Shown: piece by piece, positions 46,369 to 56,226 of the stretch
Layout of the letters: each line of letters begins with the position of its first letter
How positions within the stretch are numbered: position 1 is the stretch's first letter
Source: Lachancea kluyveri NRRL Y-12651
Lineage: Eukaryota; Ascomycota; Saccharomycetes; Saccharomycetales; Saccharomycetaceae
Reading direction: 5' to 3'
NCBI GenBank assembly: GCA_000149225.2
Contig: CM000689.1
Location: 930,001-994,000, forward strand
Length of the DNA: 64,000 nucleotides
Notes under the pieces: generated by a model
Told to the model about the DNA's origin: nothing
What the model saw: only the letters and a program-made list of their open reading frames with translations
Databases searched by the model: none
Made by a program: the position numbers and the translations under genes

Positions 46369-48489
46369 ATGAATAACAACTCTAAAAAGCTGTCGCCACT
46401 AGACGACTTGAGACGGCAGACCAGTAATTCCGATCCTGATATTCAACAGGGTGTACGCCGTCAACAGAGTGTACGCCGTCAGCAGCAGCAGCAGCAGCAG
46501 CAACAACAAGAACATGAGATCTCTGCGTTAAGGACTCGTAACCTTAGCCTGATATCTATAGACTCGATCAAAACTACTGAAAGACTTTTAGATAAACTGG
46601 ATCTCAGTACAGAAGATGAACTGCTTTTGCAACAAGCTCTTAAAGAGGATGAAGAAAGAAGAAAACAACAACAACAGGGACAACAGAAACCCGTGCTATG
46701 CATGCCTGCATCGGGCTTCCCATCCCTAAGAAATACCAGCGGATCCAGCCAACACAGAAGAATTGCAAGTGCTGGCTCTTCCAAAGCTCTTATTGACGAA
46801 CTCGCAGATAACGAAAAGATTGTCTCTTCAAAGGCCCCCGAAATAGAACAACACTTTTCGAGGTACAGGTACTCCTACCTGGTGGAGGAAGAAAGCGACG
46901 AAGACTGCAATTCTCCCACGGATTCTGGGACTAGTGGAAATAGCACGGTCAATATTGAAATGTACCGTTTGAAAAACTCCAAGTATAATGGTTCCGAGCA
47001 GCAGCGCCAAAAGACTCACCAGTTCCCAACAATACTGGAGGCAGCAAACTACTTTTCGGCCTACAACAAATACGAATTCAATACACCGATCCAAACTCCA
47101 TCGCATACCCCAAAGGCTAGTATATCCTCAACCAGTAGTAGGTCTCTGATCAACCCAAATACGCAATCCTCGTTGGAAAGCGACACATCCAAGGAAAGCT
47201 CGTCCAGGAGCCATAGCGCTCCGAGTAACAGTAATGCCCCCTCGTGGCAATTCACTACCCCAAAGAAATCTACCACCAGTTTGTCAATACCGGAGTCGCA
47301 ATCTCCCGCCAGTGCGTCTTCTTCTTCCTTCGCGATGGGCCACAAGAAGAAGTCTTCTTTTTCGCTAAAGAACTTGTTCAAATCGCCAAAGGTCACTTCT
47401 GAAGCCGGCAAGTCTCCAAAGAAATACCACGTGCCTTCGGTAGAAAACACACCCCCGGTGTCTGTTGGATCTTCAACCTTTGCTTATCCACACGAGTACA
47501 GTCAGCAACAGCAACAACAACAGCCGCAACAACAACAACAGCCGCAACAACAACAACAGCCGCAACAACAACAACAGCAGCACCAGAACCAGCAGCACCA
47601 GCAGCACCGGAATCATCACCTTCTCTACCCAACATCAACACCCACCGCCCAAAAAATAGGCCAAATGCCGGAATCTGCTTCAAAGCCGCATCCATATAAA
47701 GCATTCAATAGCCATTCCGAACCCCGTTCATCCTCATCTCCATTCTTGAACCACACAGAACTTGCAGAGAACCCGTCCAAGCTGTCAAACATCAAGAGAA
47801 AGTTATCGTTCAGCAGAAGCCCAGTAAATCCAGTGCTGCTGGTACACGACGAGACAAACAAACCGCAGTACCATCACCAGCCAACTTTCTACGATTCGGC
47901 AGATCAGCAGCAGAACATCTCACCCGACAACAGAATCAAACTGGCCATCGATTTAAGAAACAACCGTCAACTGGAAGAGTCCGCAAACCAGCTGAGGTTG
48001 GCGTGCAAGGACCATGACAAAACCGGCTTTCTACTGTACGGGCTTGCGCTGAGACAAGGTTCTGGGGTCGAGAAAAACTACCGAGAATCGTTCAAGTACA
48101 TCAGGATGGCCGCCGGCATCACTTCGGAAGAGGACCAAGTGTTCAAGCAAGAGACAGACCCCTTCCAACTCTACAGCATCCCGCAAGTGCCACCAGAACC
48201 ACTGGCACCAGCGTTGTACGAGTGCGGCATCTCCTATCTCAAAGGATACGGCGTAGACAGGGTCGACGAGCTCAAGGGCCTAAAGTACCTGGAAAAGGCC
48301 GCCGCACTAGGCCACGTCGATTCCATTTGCCTGAGCGGGACCATCTGGTCTAAAAAATCTAAGGTTCGAAGGAGAGACATGGCCAGAGCTGCTGCGTGGT
48401 TCAGGATCGCCGATAAGAGAGGCGCAAACTTGATCGGCGCCGAATGGATCTACAAGGACAAGTACATGCAGCCATCGTCCAAAGTGTAA
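46369..48489 (+). CDS. DSF2: DSF2-like Sel1-repeat protein
   Basis: The 706-residue protein has a Ser/Gln-rich disordered N-terminal two-thirds with two poly-Gln runs (about 40-50 and 380-410) and a C-terminal block of Sel1-type repeats from about 525: NRQLEESANQLRLACKDHDK, LYGLALRQGSGVEKNYRESF and KGYGVDRVDELKGLKYLEKA. S. cerevisiae Dsf2 (YBR007C) is a poorly characterised protein linked genetically to Mpt5/Puf5. Sel1 repeats with Ser-rich tails also occur in Skt5/Chs4-type proteins, the main alternative, but position next to SOK1 and near HHF1 supports DSF2. The ATG at 46369 is used; the GTG just upstream is not. Confidence 0.8.
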   Translation: MNNNSKKLSPLDDLRRQTSNSDPDIQQGVRRQQSVRRQQQQQQQQQQEHEISALRTRNLSLISIDSIKTTERLLDKLDLSTEDELLLQQALKEDEERRKQQQQGQQKPVLCMPASGFPSLRNTSGSSQHRRIASAGSSKALIDELADNEKIVSSKAPEIEQHFSRYRYSYLVEEESDEDCNSPTDSGTSGNSTVNIEMYRLKNSKYNGSEQQRQKTHQFPTILEAANYFSAYNKYEFNTPIQTPSHTPKASISSTSSRSLINPNTQSSLESDTSKESSSRSHSAPSNSNAPSWQFTTPKKSTTSLSIPESQSPASASSSSFAMGHKKKSSFSLKNLFKSPKVTSEAGKSPKKYHVPSVENTPPVSVGSSTFAYPHEYSQQQQQQQPQQQQQPQQQQQPQQQQQQHQNQQHQQHRNHHLLYPTSTPTAQKIGQMPESASKPHPYKAFNSHSEPRSSSSPFLNHTELAENPSKLSNIKRKLSFSRSPVNPVLLVHDETNKPQYHHQPTFYDSADQQQNISPDNRIKLAIDLRNNRQLEESANQLRLACKDHDKTGFLLYGLALRQGSGVEKNYRESFKYIRMAAGITSEEDQVFKQETDPFQLYSIPQVPPEPLAPALYECGISYLKGYGVDRVDELKGLKYLEKAAALGHVDSICLSGTIWSKKSKVRRRDMARAAAWFRIADKRGANLIGAEWIYKDKYMQPSSKV
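47503..47600 (+). repeat. CAA/CAG (poly-Gln) microsatellite in DSF2
   Basis: CAA and CAG codons with periodic CCG encode Gln runs broken by single Pro, in three near-identical 21-bp blocks, then a Gln/His segment. It is in frame within the disordered part. Confidence 0.88.
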
Positions 48490-48864
48490 CAATAAGTAGT
48501 TTACCCCATCATCCTCTACTCCCCTCATCTGTTTTGGGAACACCAGGAGAATGGGGAATAAAAGCAAGAAGGAGTTTACAACCTGTCCGCAATGCCTTAG
48601 GCACGTGACGCGGAGGTCTTATCTATCTCTGCTCGAGATGGTATTACCCGGACATCGGACCCGTCTAAAATGCTGCGAAAAAAAATTTTTGGTGAAAATA
48701 AAGGAATGCATGGCTACTGGAGACGATAAACTTTTCTGAGTGTCCATAGGAACCGTGAAGCAAAGTTAAACTTCCTCGCAAGTTCGATTTCTGCCAAAAG
48801 AACCACCTGGTGGCTCATTTTCCATATTTCCAAGCCACGAGAGCACTTATAGTGCATTACAGTT
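48490..48864. promoter_or_regulatory. DSF2 3' end / MAF1 promoter
   Basis: This 375-bp spacer includes one CACGTG box near 48603. A 62-codon ORF (48551-48739) overlaps the MAF1 promoter; it has four Cys but no recognised similarity and is not called as a gene. Confidence 0.5.
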
Positions 48865-50159
48865 ATGAAGGTATGTTTGTATTAGTGGTTTCCCACCCCC
48901 CTCTCCCCTTCCTCCTTTCCCCACTATCTTGTCCTATTCCAACTCGATGGCGGAGTTTGGTCGCGTTTACACAGAATGCTAACACACGAATTGCTCAACA
49001 GTTTATCGATGAATTAGATATCGAGCTGGTGAACCAGACGTTGAATTTCGAAACCACCGACTGCAAAATCACCGGTGGTTGCGACATTTTCACCACAAAG
49101 CCCGTGGCCTCTGATAAAAAGCTATACAAAACCATTGACCGCCATTTGGACTCGTTACTACAAGAAAACGCAAGTTACAATGTCGCTGTTCAACAGCAGA
49201 TTGCACTGGAGTCGAACGGCGACCTGTCGCCATCTCTTCAAGAGGGCAGCACGACCGCGGACGGAGGTAATTTGTACAATACACGTGGTGACTCGAGCTC
49301 ACCAAACTCATTTTGGGCACAGAAAAGAAGAATTTCCGTTAGCGAAGTACCCACTGGCAACGGAACTAGCGGGACTGTGTTCAAGAGCCACAAGTTGAAC
49401 GACCAGAACTTGAAAGAACTAGTAACCAACGCAGATGCCGGGTATCTGAGCTCTTCTTCTGCAGAGTCTGGCAGCAACCCACACGGGAACCTCAGGAGGA
49501 CCAGCAGTGCCGGGAGCAACGTACAATGTGGCAGCATACCGAGGAGAAGGTCCTCGGTGCACAAAGAAAGCGTCAACATCGGTCCGTTTGGCCCGATAAA
49601 CGAGACCGCAAGCAGAAGGACGTTTGCGTATTTAATTGCGATTTTGAATGCGTCCTATCCAGACCACGATTTCTCGTCTTTGGAACCAACAAATTTCATC
49701 AAAAGCTCGATGAAGGCTTTAATTTCCAAGTTTGAAAACTCGTTGATATCTCTTGGGAAGCAACCGCAGGAGTGGATATGGGAGACCATAAATGCGCACA
49801 TGGATCTGTCAGACTGTGCGATATACCAGTACAGCCCAGCAAGGTCGTTTTTGGACGACGAGCCTGGGCATCTATGGAGTTTGATGTGGTTTTTGTTCAA
49901 CAAAAAGAGGAAACGGGTTGCGTTTTTGTATTTGAACACATTCAGGTTGAAGAATCCCTCTTCCGCTGGAAGCTCGGAAAGTGTTTTGATCGAAGAAGAC
50001 GAAGAAGAGGAGAAGAATGGACCCTTGAAAAAATTGAGAAGAAAGTTGACTATTGACCATGAGACCAATGACTTTGAAGGCGAGTACGATTTGACCCACA
50101 ATTCGGGCGACGAAAATGCCATCGACGACGACGATGATTCTATGGATGACGAAAGCTGA
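48865..50159 (+). CDS. MAF1: RNA polymerase III repressor MAF1 (two exons)
   Basis: The coding exons are 48865-48870 (ATG AAG) and 49002-50159. The intron at 48871-49001 (131 nt) starts GTATGT, has branch site TGCTAAC at 48977-48983, and ends CAACAG. The spliced 387-residue product begins [19 protein letters not shown], matching S. cerevisiae Maf1, whose intron is also after the second codon. Maf1 box A is the N-terminal block; boxes B and C are seen in [20 protein letters not shown] and [20 protein letters not shown]. Maf1 represses Pol III under stress and is phosphorylated by PKA and TORC1/Sch9, so the Ser-rich linker (RRISVSE, RRTSSAG, RRRSSVH) has likely PKA sites. The C-terminus is acidic. 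Confidence 0.96.
48871..49001 (+). other. MAF1: MAF1 spliceosomal intron
   Basis: A 131-nt intron with GTATGT donor, TGCTAAC branch site (branch A at 48982) and AACAG acceptor. Its C/T-rich interior and its location after codon 2 match the MAF1 intron of S. cerevisiae. Confidence 0.95.
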
Positions 50160-50436
50160 CAACCGGTAAGGACAACGCTCCCCTGCGTTCCTTTTCTGTA
50201 TTGTCTTGTCTCTTACTACATTTATGATCATAGAGTATATCTATATTGATTTTTTGTTTTTGTTTTTGTTTTTTATTTTTTTACTTTTTTATTTTTTTAT
50301 TTTTTGGTGTTTTCCTTGTGTTTTCCTCCTCATTTACATTTGTGTAATGATACATTAATTCCTAGCTATTGCTCTAAATACATATACATACATGCAAGAA
50401 TATTCGGTTGGCCATGCGATTTTTCTCTCTCCTGTT
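50160..50436. terminator. MAF1-RAD57 convergent 3' region
   Basis: This 277-bp spacer between convergent genes is strongly T-rich, with repeated TTTTTG and TTTTTA blocks (50248-50305). It fits a bidirectional terminator; no gene was seen. Confidence 0.55.
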
Positions 50437-51819
50437 TCACTGTTCTTCTATGGACTCTATGCCCCTTGTGGTGATCATGTACTGCATCTGGTCTGGTTTG
50501 GCAAAGGTTGAAAAGATCAGCTTCATGGTTCTTCTGGCCTGCCAAAACAAACTTGTGTCGGTCACCTTGTTGAGGTCGAACTCGCCGCTCTTGATCATCG
50601 GGGAGGCCTTGTAGCTCTTTTGGAACAGTATTCTTGTGGTGACATGGTTTGCCCACGTCAGTCCCAGGTTGGGCACTTTTGTATCTATTTTCCTCTTTTT
50701 CGTAAACATCGATGCCGACATGTTGCCCTTCCGTAAAGAGGACGGAGAGTTTGCCCTGGGGGCATTGCTGAACGGGGTAGCATGTCGCAGACGATTCATG
50801 TAGGAGGTGACTTGTGCAACGAGGGAGTAATCCTCGTCTTCAGATAGGATGTCGTCACGGCTGGCAGGGCCGTGGGAAACCTTTTTCATATGAGCAGAGG
50901 TGGTGATGGAACCAGCGGCAGGATCGGCACAGACGTGTCGATAGTAAATACTCGAATCCTTCCAGCCCACAATCCAGCCCAACTGGTAATCGTAATCCAT
51001 AATGCCGTGACGCACGGTAGAGGAGCTCTCGGGGGCCAGAGGCTTGTCGGCGACCTGGTTTGCAACAACAACAGCCACAGAATGCTCGTTTGCGAGCTTC
51101 AACAGGTTCTGAGCCATCCTGTCAATGTAGAAACGGTTGTCCTGGGAGTTCTTCAGGGACTTGGTTTCCAGCTCCACGCGCAAATGGTGTGATATGGAAT
51201 CGACGATAACCAGCTTGACGTCGTTGTTCCTCTCAAGCAGGATGGGCAGCTGGACGTTCAAAATATGCTCCTGGTTGTCCAGGTCGTTGCAACTCACACA
51301 GTAGATGTTGTCCTGAGAAACCAGCGCCGAGTCGCCAAACAGATCTCTTCTGGAACGGATCATCTCGTCCAGTCTCTGAGTGGGCAGATCGCCCTCGGTG
51401 GTGACAAACACGCATTTGCCCTGCAAACCACCCTGGGATCGAGGAAGCTGCACAGACAGCGACAGCTGCATGAGGAATTGTGATTTGCCCGTGGAGCTCT
51501 CGCCAAATACCTCTGTGATGTTGCCCGTAAAGACACCGCCGCCCAGCAGCCGGTCCATTTCAGCGTCACCGGTGGTGAAGCTCAGAGGCACATGGCAGGT
51601 GCGGGTTGTTGAGAGATGGGCACGATACTCTCGTTTCAAAAGGTGTTGGAACTTGGCGATATCGTTTGTGGACCTGGGCACGAGCTTTGCTAGGTCCGAT
51701 GGGTCCAGAGTGAGGAATTCCAAGACAGAAACGCAGTTGTTCCTTGCAGCTTCGAGCAAAGGCAAGAACTCGGGAAAGTGGACAAGAGAGCTGGTGGGAA
51801 GCTGGTCATACAGGTCCAT
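50437..51819 (-). CDS. RAD57: Rad51 paralog RAD57
   Basis: The 460-residue RecA-family protein works with Rad55 to stabilise Rad51 filaments in recombinational repair. Walker A is GESSTGKS (106-113), identical in character to yeast Rad57; Walker B is KLVIVDSISHHLR (about residue 204-216). The N-terminal helical region (LLEAARNNCVSVLEFLTLDP) and the L2-type segment with VVVANQVADKPL are present. It is convergent with MAF1, as in YDR004W-YDR005C. Confidence 0.94.
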   Translation of the reverse strand: MDLYDQLPTSSLVHFPEFLPLLEAARNNCVSVLEFLTLDPSDLAKLVPRSTNDIAKFQHLLKREYRAHLSTTRTCHVPLSFTTGDAEMDRLLGGGVFTGNITEVFGESSTGKSQFLMQLSLSVQLPRSQGGLQGKCVFVTTEGDLPTQRLDEMIRSRRDLFGDSALVSQDNIYCVSCNDLDNQEHILNVQLPILLERNNDVKLVIVDSISHHLRVELETKSLKNSQDNRFYIDRMAQNLLKLANEHSVAVVVANQVADKPLAPESSSTVRHGIMDYDYQLGWIVGWKDSSIYYRHVCADPAAGSITTSAHMKKVSHGPASRDDILSEDEDYSLVAQVTSYMNRLRHATPFSNAPRANSPSSLRKGNMSASMFTKKRKIDTKVPNLGLTWANHVTTRILFQKSYKASPMIKSGEFDLNKVTDTSLFWQARRTMKLIFSTFAKPDQMQYMITTRGIESIEEQ

Positions 51820-52076
51820 ACAACGCGACTGGAGTTAAAGATGGGCAGCTAGTGCAAGCGCAAGCGCAATGAGAGAATACGAAAGCCTTTTTTATTCATT
51901 CTTATTTTATTTATTTTTTTTTGGAATGTCCAAAACAGAAAAGAGCGAAAAAGAGAAAGCGAAGAGTTCGAAGTTCCCGTCCAGAACGACACAAATGGTG
52001 AACAGTATTAAGAAGTCGTATATACCAACAACGTATTATATATATATGTATGAATGTGAATGTCAAAAGGTTAAGC
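51820..52076. promoter_or_regulatory. RAD57 promoter / UGA2 3' end
   Basis: This 257-bp spacer is A/T-rich with a T run at 51916-51922 and a TATATATATG stretch near 52038. No MluI-type ACGCGT element was noticed. Nothing else was recognised. Confidence 0.45.
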
Positions 52077-53564
52077 CTACAGGCTGTTGGGCAAGCCACC
52101 GATGGTGATGGTCTTTATCACGGTGTAGTCTTCGATACCGTGTAGGGAGCCCTCTCTGCCGAAACCAGACTCCTTGACACCGCCAAATGGGATGGCACAG
52201 TCGCTGAACAGGCCGGTGTTACAAGAAACCATACCGGATTCCAAGGCTTCGGCAACGGTGTAGATTGTGTCGATGTTTTTGGAAAACACGTAGGAGGCAA
52301 GCCCCAGGCTGGTGTCGTTGGCGTAGGAGACCACCTGTTCCAAAGTGTCGAAGGGGATGATGGCGCACAGAGGACCAAAGGTTTCCTCCGAGGCTACCTT
52401 TGCCGACTGGGGCACGTTTGTGAGGACGGTTGGGAAGTAGAAGTTGGAGCCGAGATCTGGGCGACGGCCGCCAGCAACGAGGACCTTTGCACCCTTGGCG
52501 ACGGCATCTTTGACGTGGAGCTCAACCTTTTCCACGGCGTTGGAGTTGATCAGACAGCCGTGGGTGGCGTCTGGCTGGAGGCCGTGGCCGAGGACAAAGC
52601 TGCGGGTCTTTTCTGCCAGACTGGCAGAGAACTCGTCGATGATGGAGGAGTGCACGTATAGTCGGTTGGCACATACGCAGGTTTGGCCCAGGCCTCTGAA
52701 CTTGGAAGCAAGGGCTTGGTCCACGGCGACTTTGAGGTCTGCATCTTGGAACACGATGACCGGGGCGTTACCACCGAGCTCAAACGAGAGTTTCTTCAAA
52801 GTGGAGGCGGATTGTTTCATGAGGATCTTGCCCACGGCGGTGGAGCCCGTGAAGGAGATCTTCTTCACCCGCGGGGACTCGCACAGCTTGAGGCCGAAAG
52901 CAGGGGTGTTGGTGTGGGAGAGCACGACGTTGAACACGCCAGGAGGGAAGCCGGCCAGCTCGACCAGGTGGGCCAAAGCCAGCGCAGACAGAGGGGTTTG
53001 GGAGTCCGGCTTGACAACCACGGTGCAGCCGGCAGCGAGGGCAGCGCCGGCCTTTCTGGTGATCATTGCGCTGGGGAAGTTCCAGGGACAGATGATACCG
53101 CAGACACCGACGGGCTGCCTGATGGTGAAGGCTCTGTTGGTGGGGTTGGAGGGCTGGATGGTGGTTCCGTAGATACGGGGGGCCTCTTCTGCGTACCATT
53201 CAAAGTAGGAAGCAGCGTACTTGATCTCGCCGAGGGATTCGGACAAGGCCTTGCCATTTTCCCAGGTGATGAGCTTAGCAAGGTCTTCTTGGTTTTGGAT
53301 CATGAGGTTGTACAGGTTACGCAGCCATTGGGCTCTCTGCCTTGGCGAGGTGTGTTTGTAGGAGGCAAAAGCAGAATAGGCGGCGTCGATGGCTTGGTCG
53401 ACGACCTCAACAGGTTGTTCTGGGAGGGTTGCAATGACCTCACCGGAGGCAGGGTCTGTGACCTGGAAGGAGGATGGGGCCTCAGAGACCCATTGGCCGT
53501 TGATATAGGCAGCGGACCTAACAAGGTCTTGGTTAGCAAAGACAGGGGAAGGGAAGGAGGGCAT
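52077..53564 (-). CDS. UGA2: Succinate-semialdehyde dehydrogenase UGA2
   Basis: The 495-residue ALDH-superfamily enzyme (S. cerevisiae Uga2 is 497) oxidises succinate semialdehyde to succinate in the GABA shunt. Key features are PWNFP, the cofactor GSTAVGK motif, catalytic E262 in FELGGNAP and catalytic C296 in GQTCVCANR. The neighbouring Cys (CVC) is typical of SSADHs and may form a regulatory disulfide. The ATG at 53564 (MPSFPSPVFANQD) fits the family; the frame stays open upstream with an in-frame ATG at 53696 that adds a Pro-rich extension. It corresponds to YBR006W, next to RCR1 (YBR005W). Confidence 0.95.
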   Translation of the reverse strand: MPSFPSPVFANQDLVRSAAYINGQWVSEAPSSFQVTDPASGEVIATLPEQPVEVVDQAIDAAYSAFASYKHTSPRQRAQWLRNLYNLMIQNQEDLAKLITWENGKALSESLGEIKYAASYFEWYAEEAPRIYGTTIQPSNPTNRAFTIRQPVGVCGIICPWNFPSAMITRKAGAALAAGCTVVVKPDSQTPLSALALAHLVELAGFPPGVFNVVLSHTNTPAFGLKLCESPRVKKISFTGSTAVGKILMKQSASTLKKLSFELGGNAPVIVFQDADLKVAVDQALASKFRGLGQTCVCANRLYVHSSIIDEFSASLAEKTRSFVLGHGLQPDATHGCLINSNAVEKVELHVKDAVAKGAKVLVAGGRRPDLGSNFYFPTVLTNVPQSAKVASEETFGPLCAIIPFDTLEQVVSYANDTSLGLASYVFSKNIDTIYTVAEALESGMVSCNTGLFSDCAIPFGGVKESGFGREGSLHGIEDYTVIKTITIGGLPNSL

Positions 53565-53760
53565 GTGGATTGGAGGAAGAAACGATGGAGACGGTGGAGG
53601 CGAGAGGAAAGGGAGTAGCAAGCAGCAGGGTTGCGCTTTTATATATACACAGGTCCAGACAGGAGTTTTTGCTGGTGGCTGTCTTGTTGCTATCAACGGA
53701 CAAGCTGGTTTCCCGCGCGGGAAACGAGATTAAGAGAGATAGTCAAGTCGGACGAGGAAA

Positions 53761-54358
53761 TCAAGAAGAGCGGTGGACAGCAGCAGAGGGCGGCGGAACA
53801 GACGGTCTTGTGAATTGGATGGAGGAGGAGGAGGAGGAGGAGGAGGAAGTGGAAGTGGAAGTGGAGGTTGTCAACGGCGAGGCAGACGTCTGTTGTGGGT
53901 GTATGTCCGGTGGACTGCGCGGACCAGCCGTGGCCGCAGCAGCAGGCATGGCGACCGTGGTCGAGGTGTTTGGGGCCGAGGGATGGAACTTGCCTTCGTT
54001 GTCGAAATACCCTGCGTCGTTCTCGTTGAGACGCTCCGAGTATTGAGGCACAGGGTTCTCGTCTATAGGATTGTTGTATTGTCTCTGGGACTGGCCGTAA
54101 CTAGGTGGAGGAGCGAGCCACGAGGTGCCGACGATGGGGTTTCTGCCACGTTTCCTTCTCCAGGAGTTTGCCAGGAAGATGTTGAAGAGGATGAACGCGA
54201 TGCAGAGGATGAACAGGAGCCAACGGCCCCATTCCCAGCTTGTGGTGGAGTACATGTCTGGAGGGAGAAAAAGGTTGTTAGTAGGAGGAGAAGAGGGAGG
54301 GAGGCGAGAAGGGACGGGGAGAATGAGACATACCTCTTTTAAGGATGGCGGGAGGCAT
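53761..54358 (-). CDS. RCR1: RCR1/RCR2-family membrane protein, two exons (copy A)
   Basis: Exon 1 is 54358-54334 (MPPAILKR plus one base) and exon 2 is 54257-53761. The intron (54333-54258, 76 nt) starts GTATGT, has a perfect TACTAAC at 54283-54277 and ends CTCCAG. The spliced 173-residue protein has one transmembrane segment (about 19-39), a basic cytosolic stretch (WRRKRGRNPI), and the Rsp5-binding PPSY (59-62), then a Pro/Ser-rich tail. RCR proteins are ER-to-vacuole/endosome membrane proteins affecting chitin deposition (Rcr1) and plasma-membrane protein traffic (Rcr2) through Rsp5. This copy is in the ancestral position beside UGA2 and RAD57. S. cerevisiae RCR1/2 are not known to have this intron. 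Confidence 0.88.
54258..54333 (-). other. Intron of RCR copy A
   Basis: A 76-nt intron on the minus strand: GTATGT donor, TACTAAC branch site at 54277-54283 and CTCCAG acceptor. Removing it joins AGA G to AC ATG, giving KRD, which aligns with the KRD of RCR copy C. Confidence 0.92.
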
Positions 54359-55059
54359 TGCGAGTGTGTGAGCAGCGATGAAGTGGGTGGTTGGTGAACG
54401 AGCAGCGGTCGGTGATGAGGCAAAGCAGGAGAAAAGGCTTATTGGCAATGGCAATGGCAATGGCAGCCTTCGAGCACGTGACACGTGTGCCACACGTGTC
54501 ACGCTAGTCGTACACGGTGACCGGCGGTGTTACGTATGCAACGAGTTAAATGAGTCAATATACCTATGTACGAGAGTACGTCACGTGATGATCTCTCAGA
54601 GTCGTCGTTGTTGCCAACATCCTGGATGTTTGAGACTTCTGGCACTCGGGGTATCTGAGCATGAACACGAGCACGAGCATCAACGCGAGGGACGAGTGTA
54701 TCGTTCCGTTGAGCTTGTGCGCCTCTACCGGTGCGTCGATGGTTGTATTCGGCGTCAGCTTTGAACGGAACGAGCAGCGGCTTGCAGGGCGGCTTGCCGG
54801 GCGGCGCAGTATTCCCGGCGATAACTCGAAGTATCGTCTTCCGTGATATACAGCGTGGCGGGATACGTGCGTAATGAGTTGACGCGGCTCATTATGAACG
54901 TCTGGTAACGGTGAGGGTACCGGGTCACGTGATTTATCGAAACTAACCTATATCGCGATGTATTAAGATTTACGAAATACGTGCCACGAAACAATCGCAT
55001 CGAAGTCACTTGGCTGGCCCAGCACGTACCGGTGCCAAGTACCTTGACCGGACGCTGTC
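54359..55059. promoter_or_regulatory. E-box-rich upstream region of RCR copy A
   Basis: This 701-bp region carries five CACGTG boxes (54475, 54482, 54493, 54582 and 54926). Two of them sit in a 21-bp perfect inverted repeat (54480-54500: GACACGTGTG, one base, CACACGTGTC). A GCAATG-type tandem repeat lies at about 54443-54465. The density points to Cbf1/Pho4-class binding (inference). No gene was recognised. Confidence 0.6.
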
Positions 55060-55509
55060 TTATTTCTCGCAAGTTTCTTTGAGCGCGACGTTCAGGGCAG
55101 CAAAGTCCTTTGGGGTGTCGCGAAGGGAGTACTTGAGAGCATAGACAAGCAGGCCTGTGAACTGCTCGCTCTGGACTAGCCGGGTTTTGTGTCCATCGTC
55201 AAGGTCGATGAACGTGAAGGAGTGTTTGCCTGCGAAAAGCCAATCGCTCCACAGGTTACCCCTCCACTCGAACCCCTCAGCGTCGTTGCGAAGAACAGTT
55301 GGCTTGAAAGTCATCGGGCTGCCTCCACCGTTACTCTGCATGACAACCTCGAGCTGATCGCCGGGCTTGATATCGGAGGAATTGCCCCTCAATACCCGAA
55401 TTGACTTGAAAAAAGGGTTCCAGTGAGGGTGGTTGTCAAAATCGAGCAGGGTTGCCCGCACTTGTGATGGGGCACAATTTATTTCTATTTCCGTTGAGAT
55501 TGAGTGCAT
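55060..55509 (-). CDS. START-like (SRPBCC/polyketide cyclase-type) domain protein
   Basis: The 149-residue protein fits the single-domain SRPBCC fold. It starts with the beta strand ISTEIEINCAPSQVRATLLD, then the FDNHPHWNPFFKSI helix-loop characteristic of polyketide cyclase/dehydrase-like proteins. A run of strands (GDQLEVVM, MTFKPTVLR, FEWRGNLW, KHSFTFID, TRLVQSEQFTG) and a long C-terminal helix (FAALNVALKETCE) follow. Such proteins bind hydrophobic ligands; the ligand here is unknown. The ATG at 55509 is preferred over one 24 nt upstream. I know of no S. cerevisiae gene like it at this position, so it may be lineage-specific or acquired. Confidence 0.75.
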   Translation of the reverse strand: MHSISTEIEINCAPSQVRATLLDFDNHPHWNPFFKSIRVLRGNSSDIKPGDQLEVVMQSNGGGSPMTFKPTVLRNDAEGFEWRGNLWSDWLFAGKHSFTFIDLDDGHKTRLVQSEQFTGLLVYALKYSLRDTPKDFAALNVALKETCEK

Positions 55510-56226
55510 GTTCGAAGCCGAAGAAATTGCCACAGTGAGCTATAACAAGCAGAGCTGAAGCCCACAAGCTTCAGGCCCGGCGTTCTTATATCGGTTTTGG
55601 AGAGCCATGGTTGCCATGCTGGCTGTTTTTGGCCTTGGTGAGAATTAGGATCCCGTACCCGAAGGGCGCCTGTGAAATCCGATGTGTTTTGGGAGCAGGC
55701 ACAGGCATAGGCATAGGCACACACATTTACTTGGAGGCGTCAGAGTATCAGAGTACATCCATATAGAGCGTAATCCACTAAAAAGGTTTCCTATTCTCGG
55801 TCGTGTATACGGATAAAATGCCCTCCTACGCACACACCAACAGAGGGCTGCTCAAGAGTCAATAGGATAGAAGTTGAAAACCTCGTGGCACCAACCTGTT
55901 GGGAATATTAGCACAGTTATGGTTTGACAAAACAGCTGGTGAGTGGCCTCCAGAGGCCATAGTGATATTTGCTGGCGTGCTGTTTCGCTTGATTCAAATC
56001 ATAAAGTCAGCTGTTGACACTTTGTCAACGAAATCAGGAGCCATGTTCTTATGGAGAGATGCATGCGGTGCTTGCTCGTTCTGCGTGACTCAACTTGCCA
56101 AGAAATCAGTGGGATTCGCTCGTCATGCACGGCCGGTCCTCGAGGATATTTGAGACTGATGCAGTTCAAAGTGTTGTACCTCTGACACTCTGGGAAGCTC
56201 TGTGTTTTGCAAGCAAGTTACATGCA
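55510..56226. other. Spacer carrying the left arm of an inverted repeat
   Basis: A short ORF (55899-56153) ends in a segment also found, inverted, at about 62400-62470. Sequence from about 56040 rightward is almost identical to the reverse complement near 62470. The shared part covers the 5' flank and start of the DUP240-like genes, so it is more likely promoter/leader than a separate gene. Confidence 0.6.

Noticed and set aside
48551-48739. 62-codon ORF with CPQC and KCCEKK
   Set aside because: It occupies the MAF1 promoter, has no recognisable homolog, and the Cys spacing fits no known zinc finger.
54926-55060. Possible point centromere beginning with a CDE I-like GTCACGTG
   Set aside because: The following sequence is not strongly AT-rich over 80-160 bp and no CDE III-like TCCGAA motif follows. 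Synteny also places the ancestral centromere beyond NTH, outside the window.
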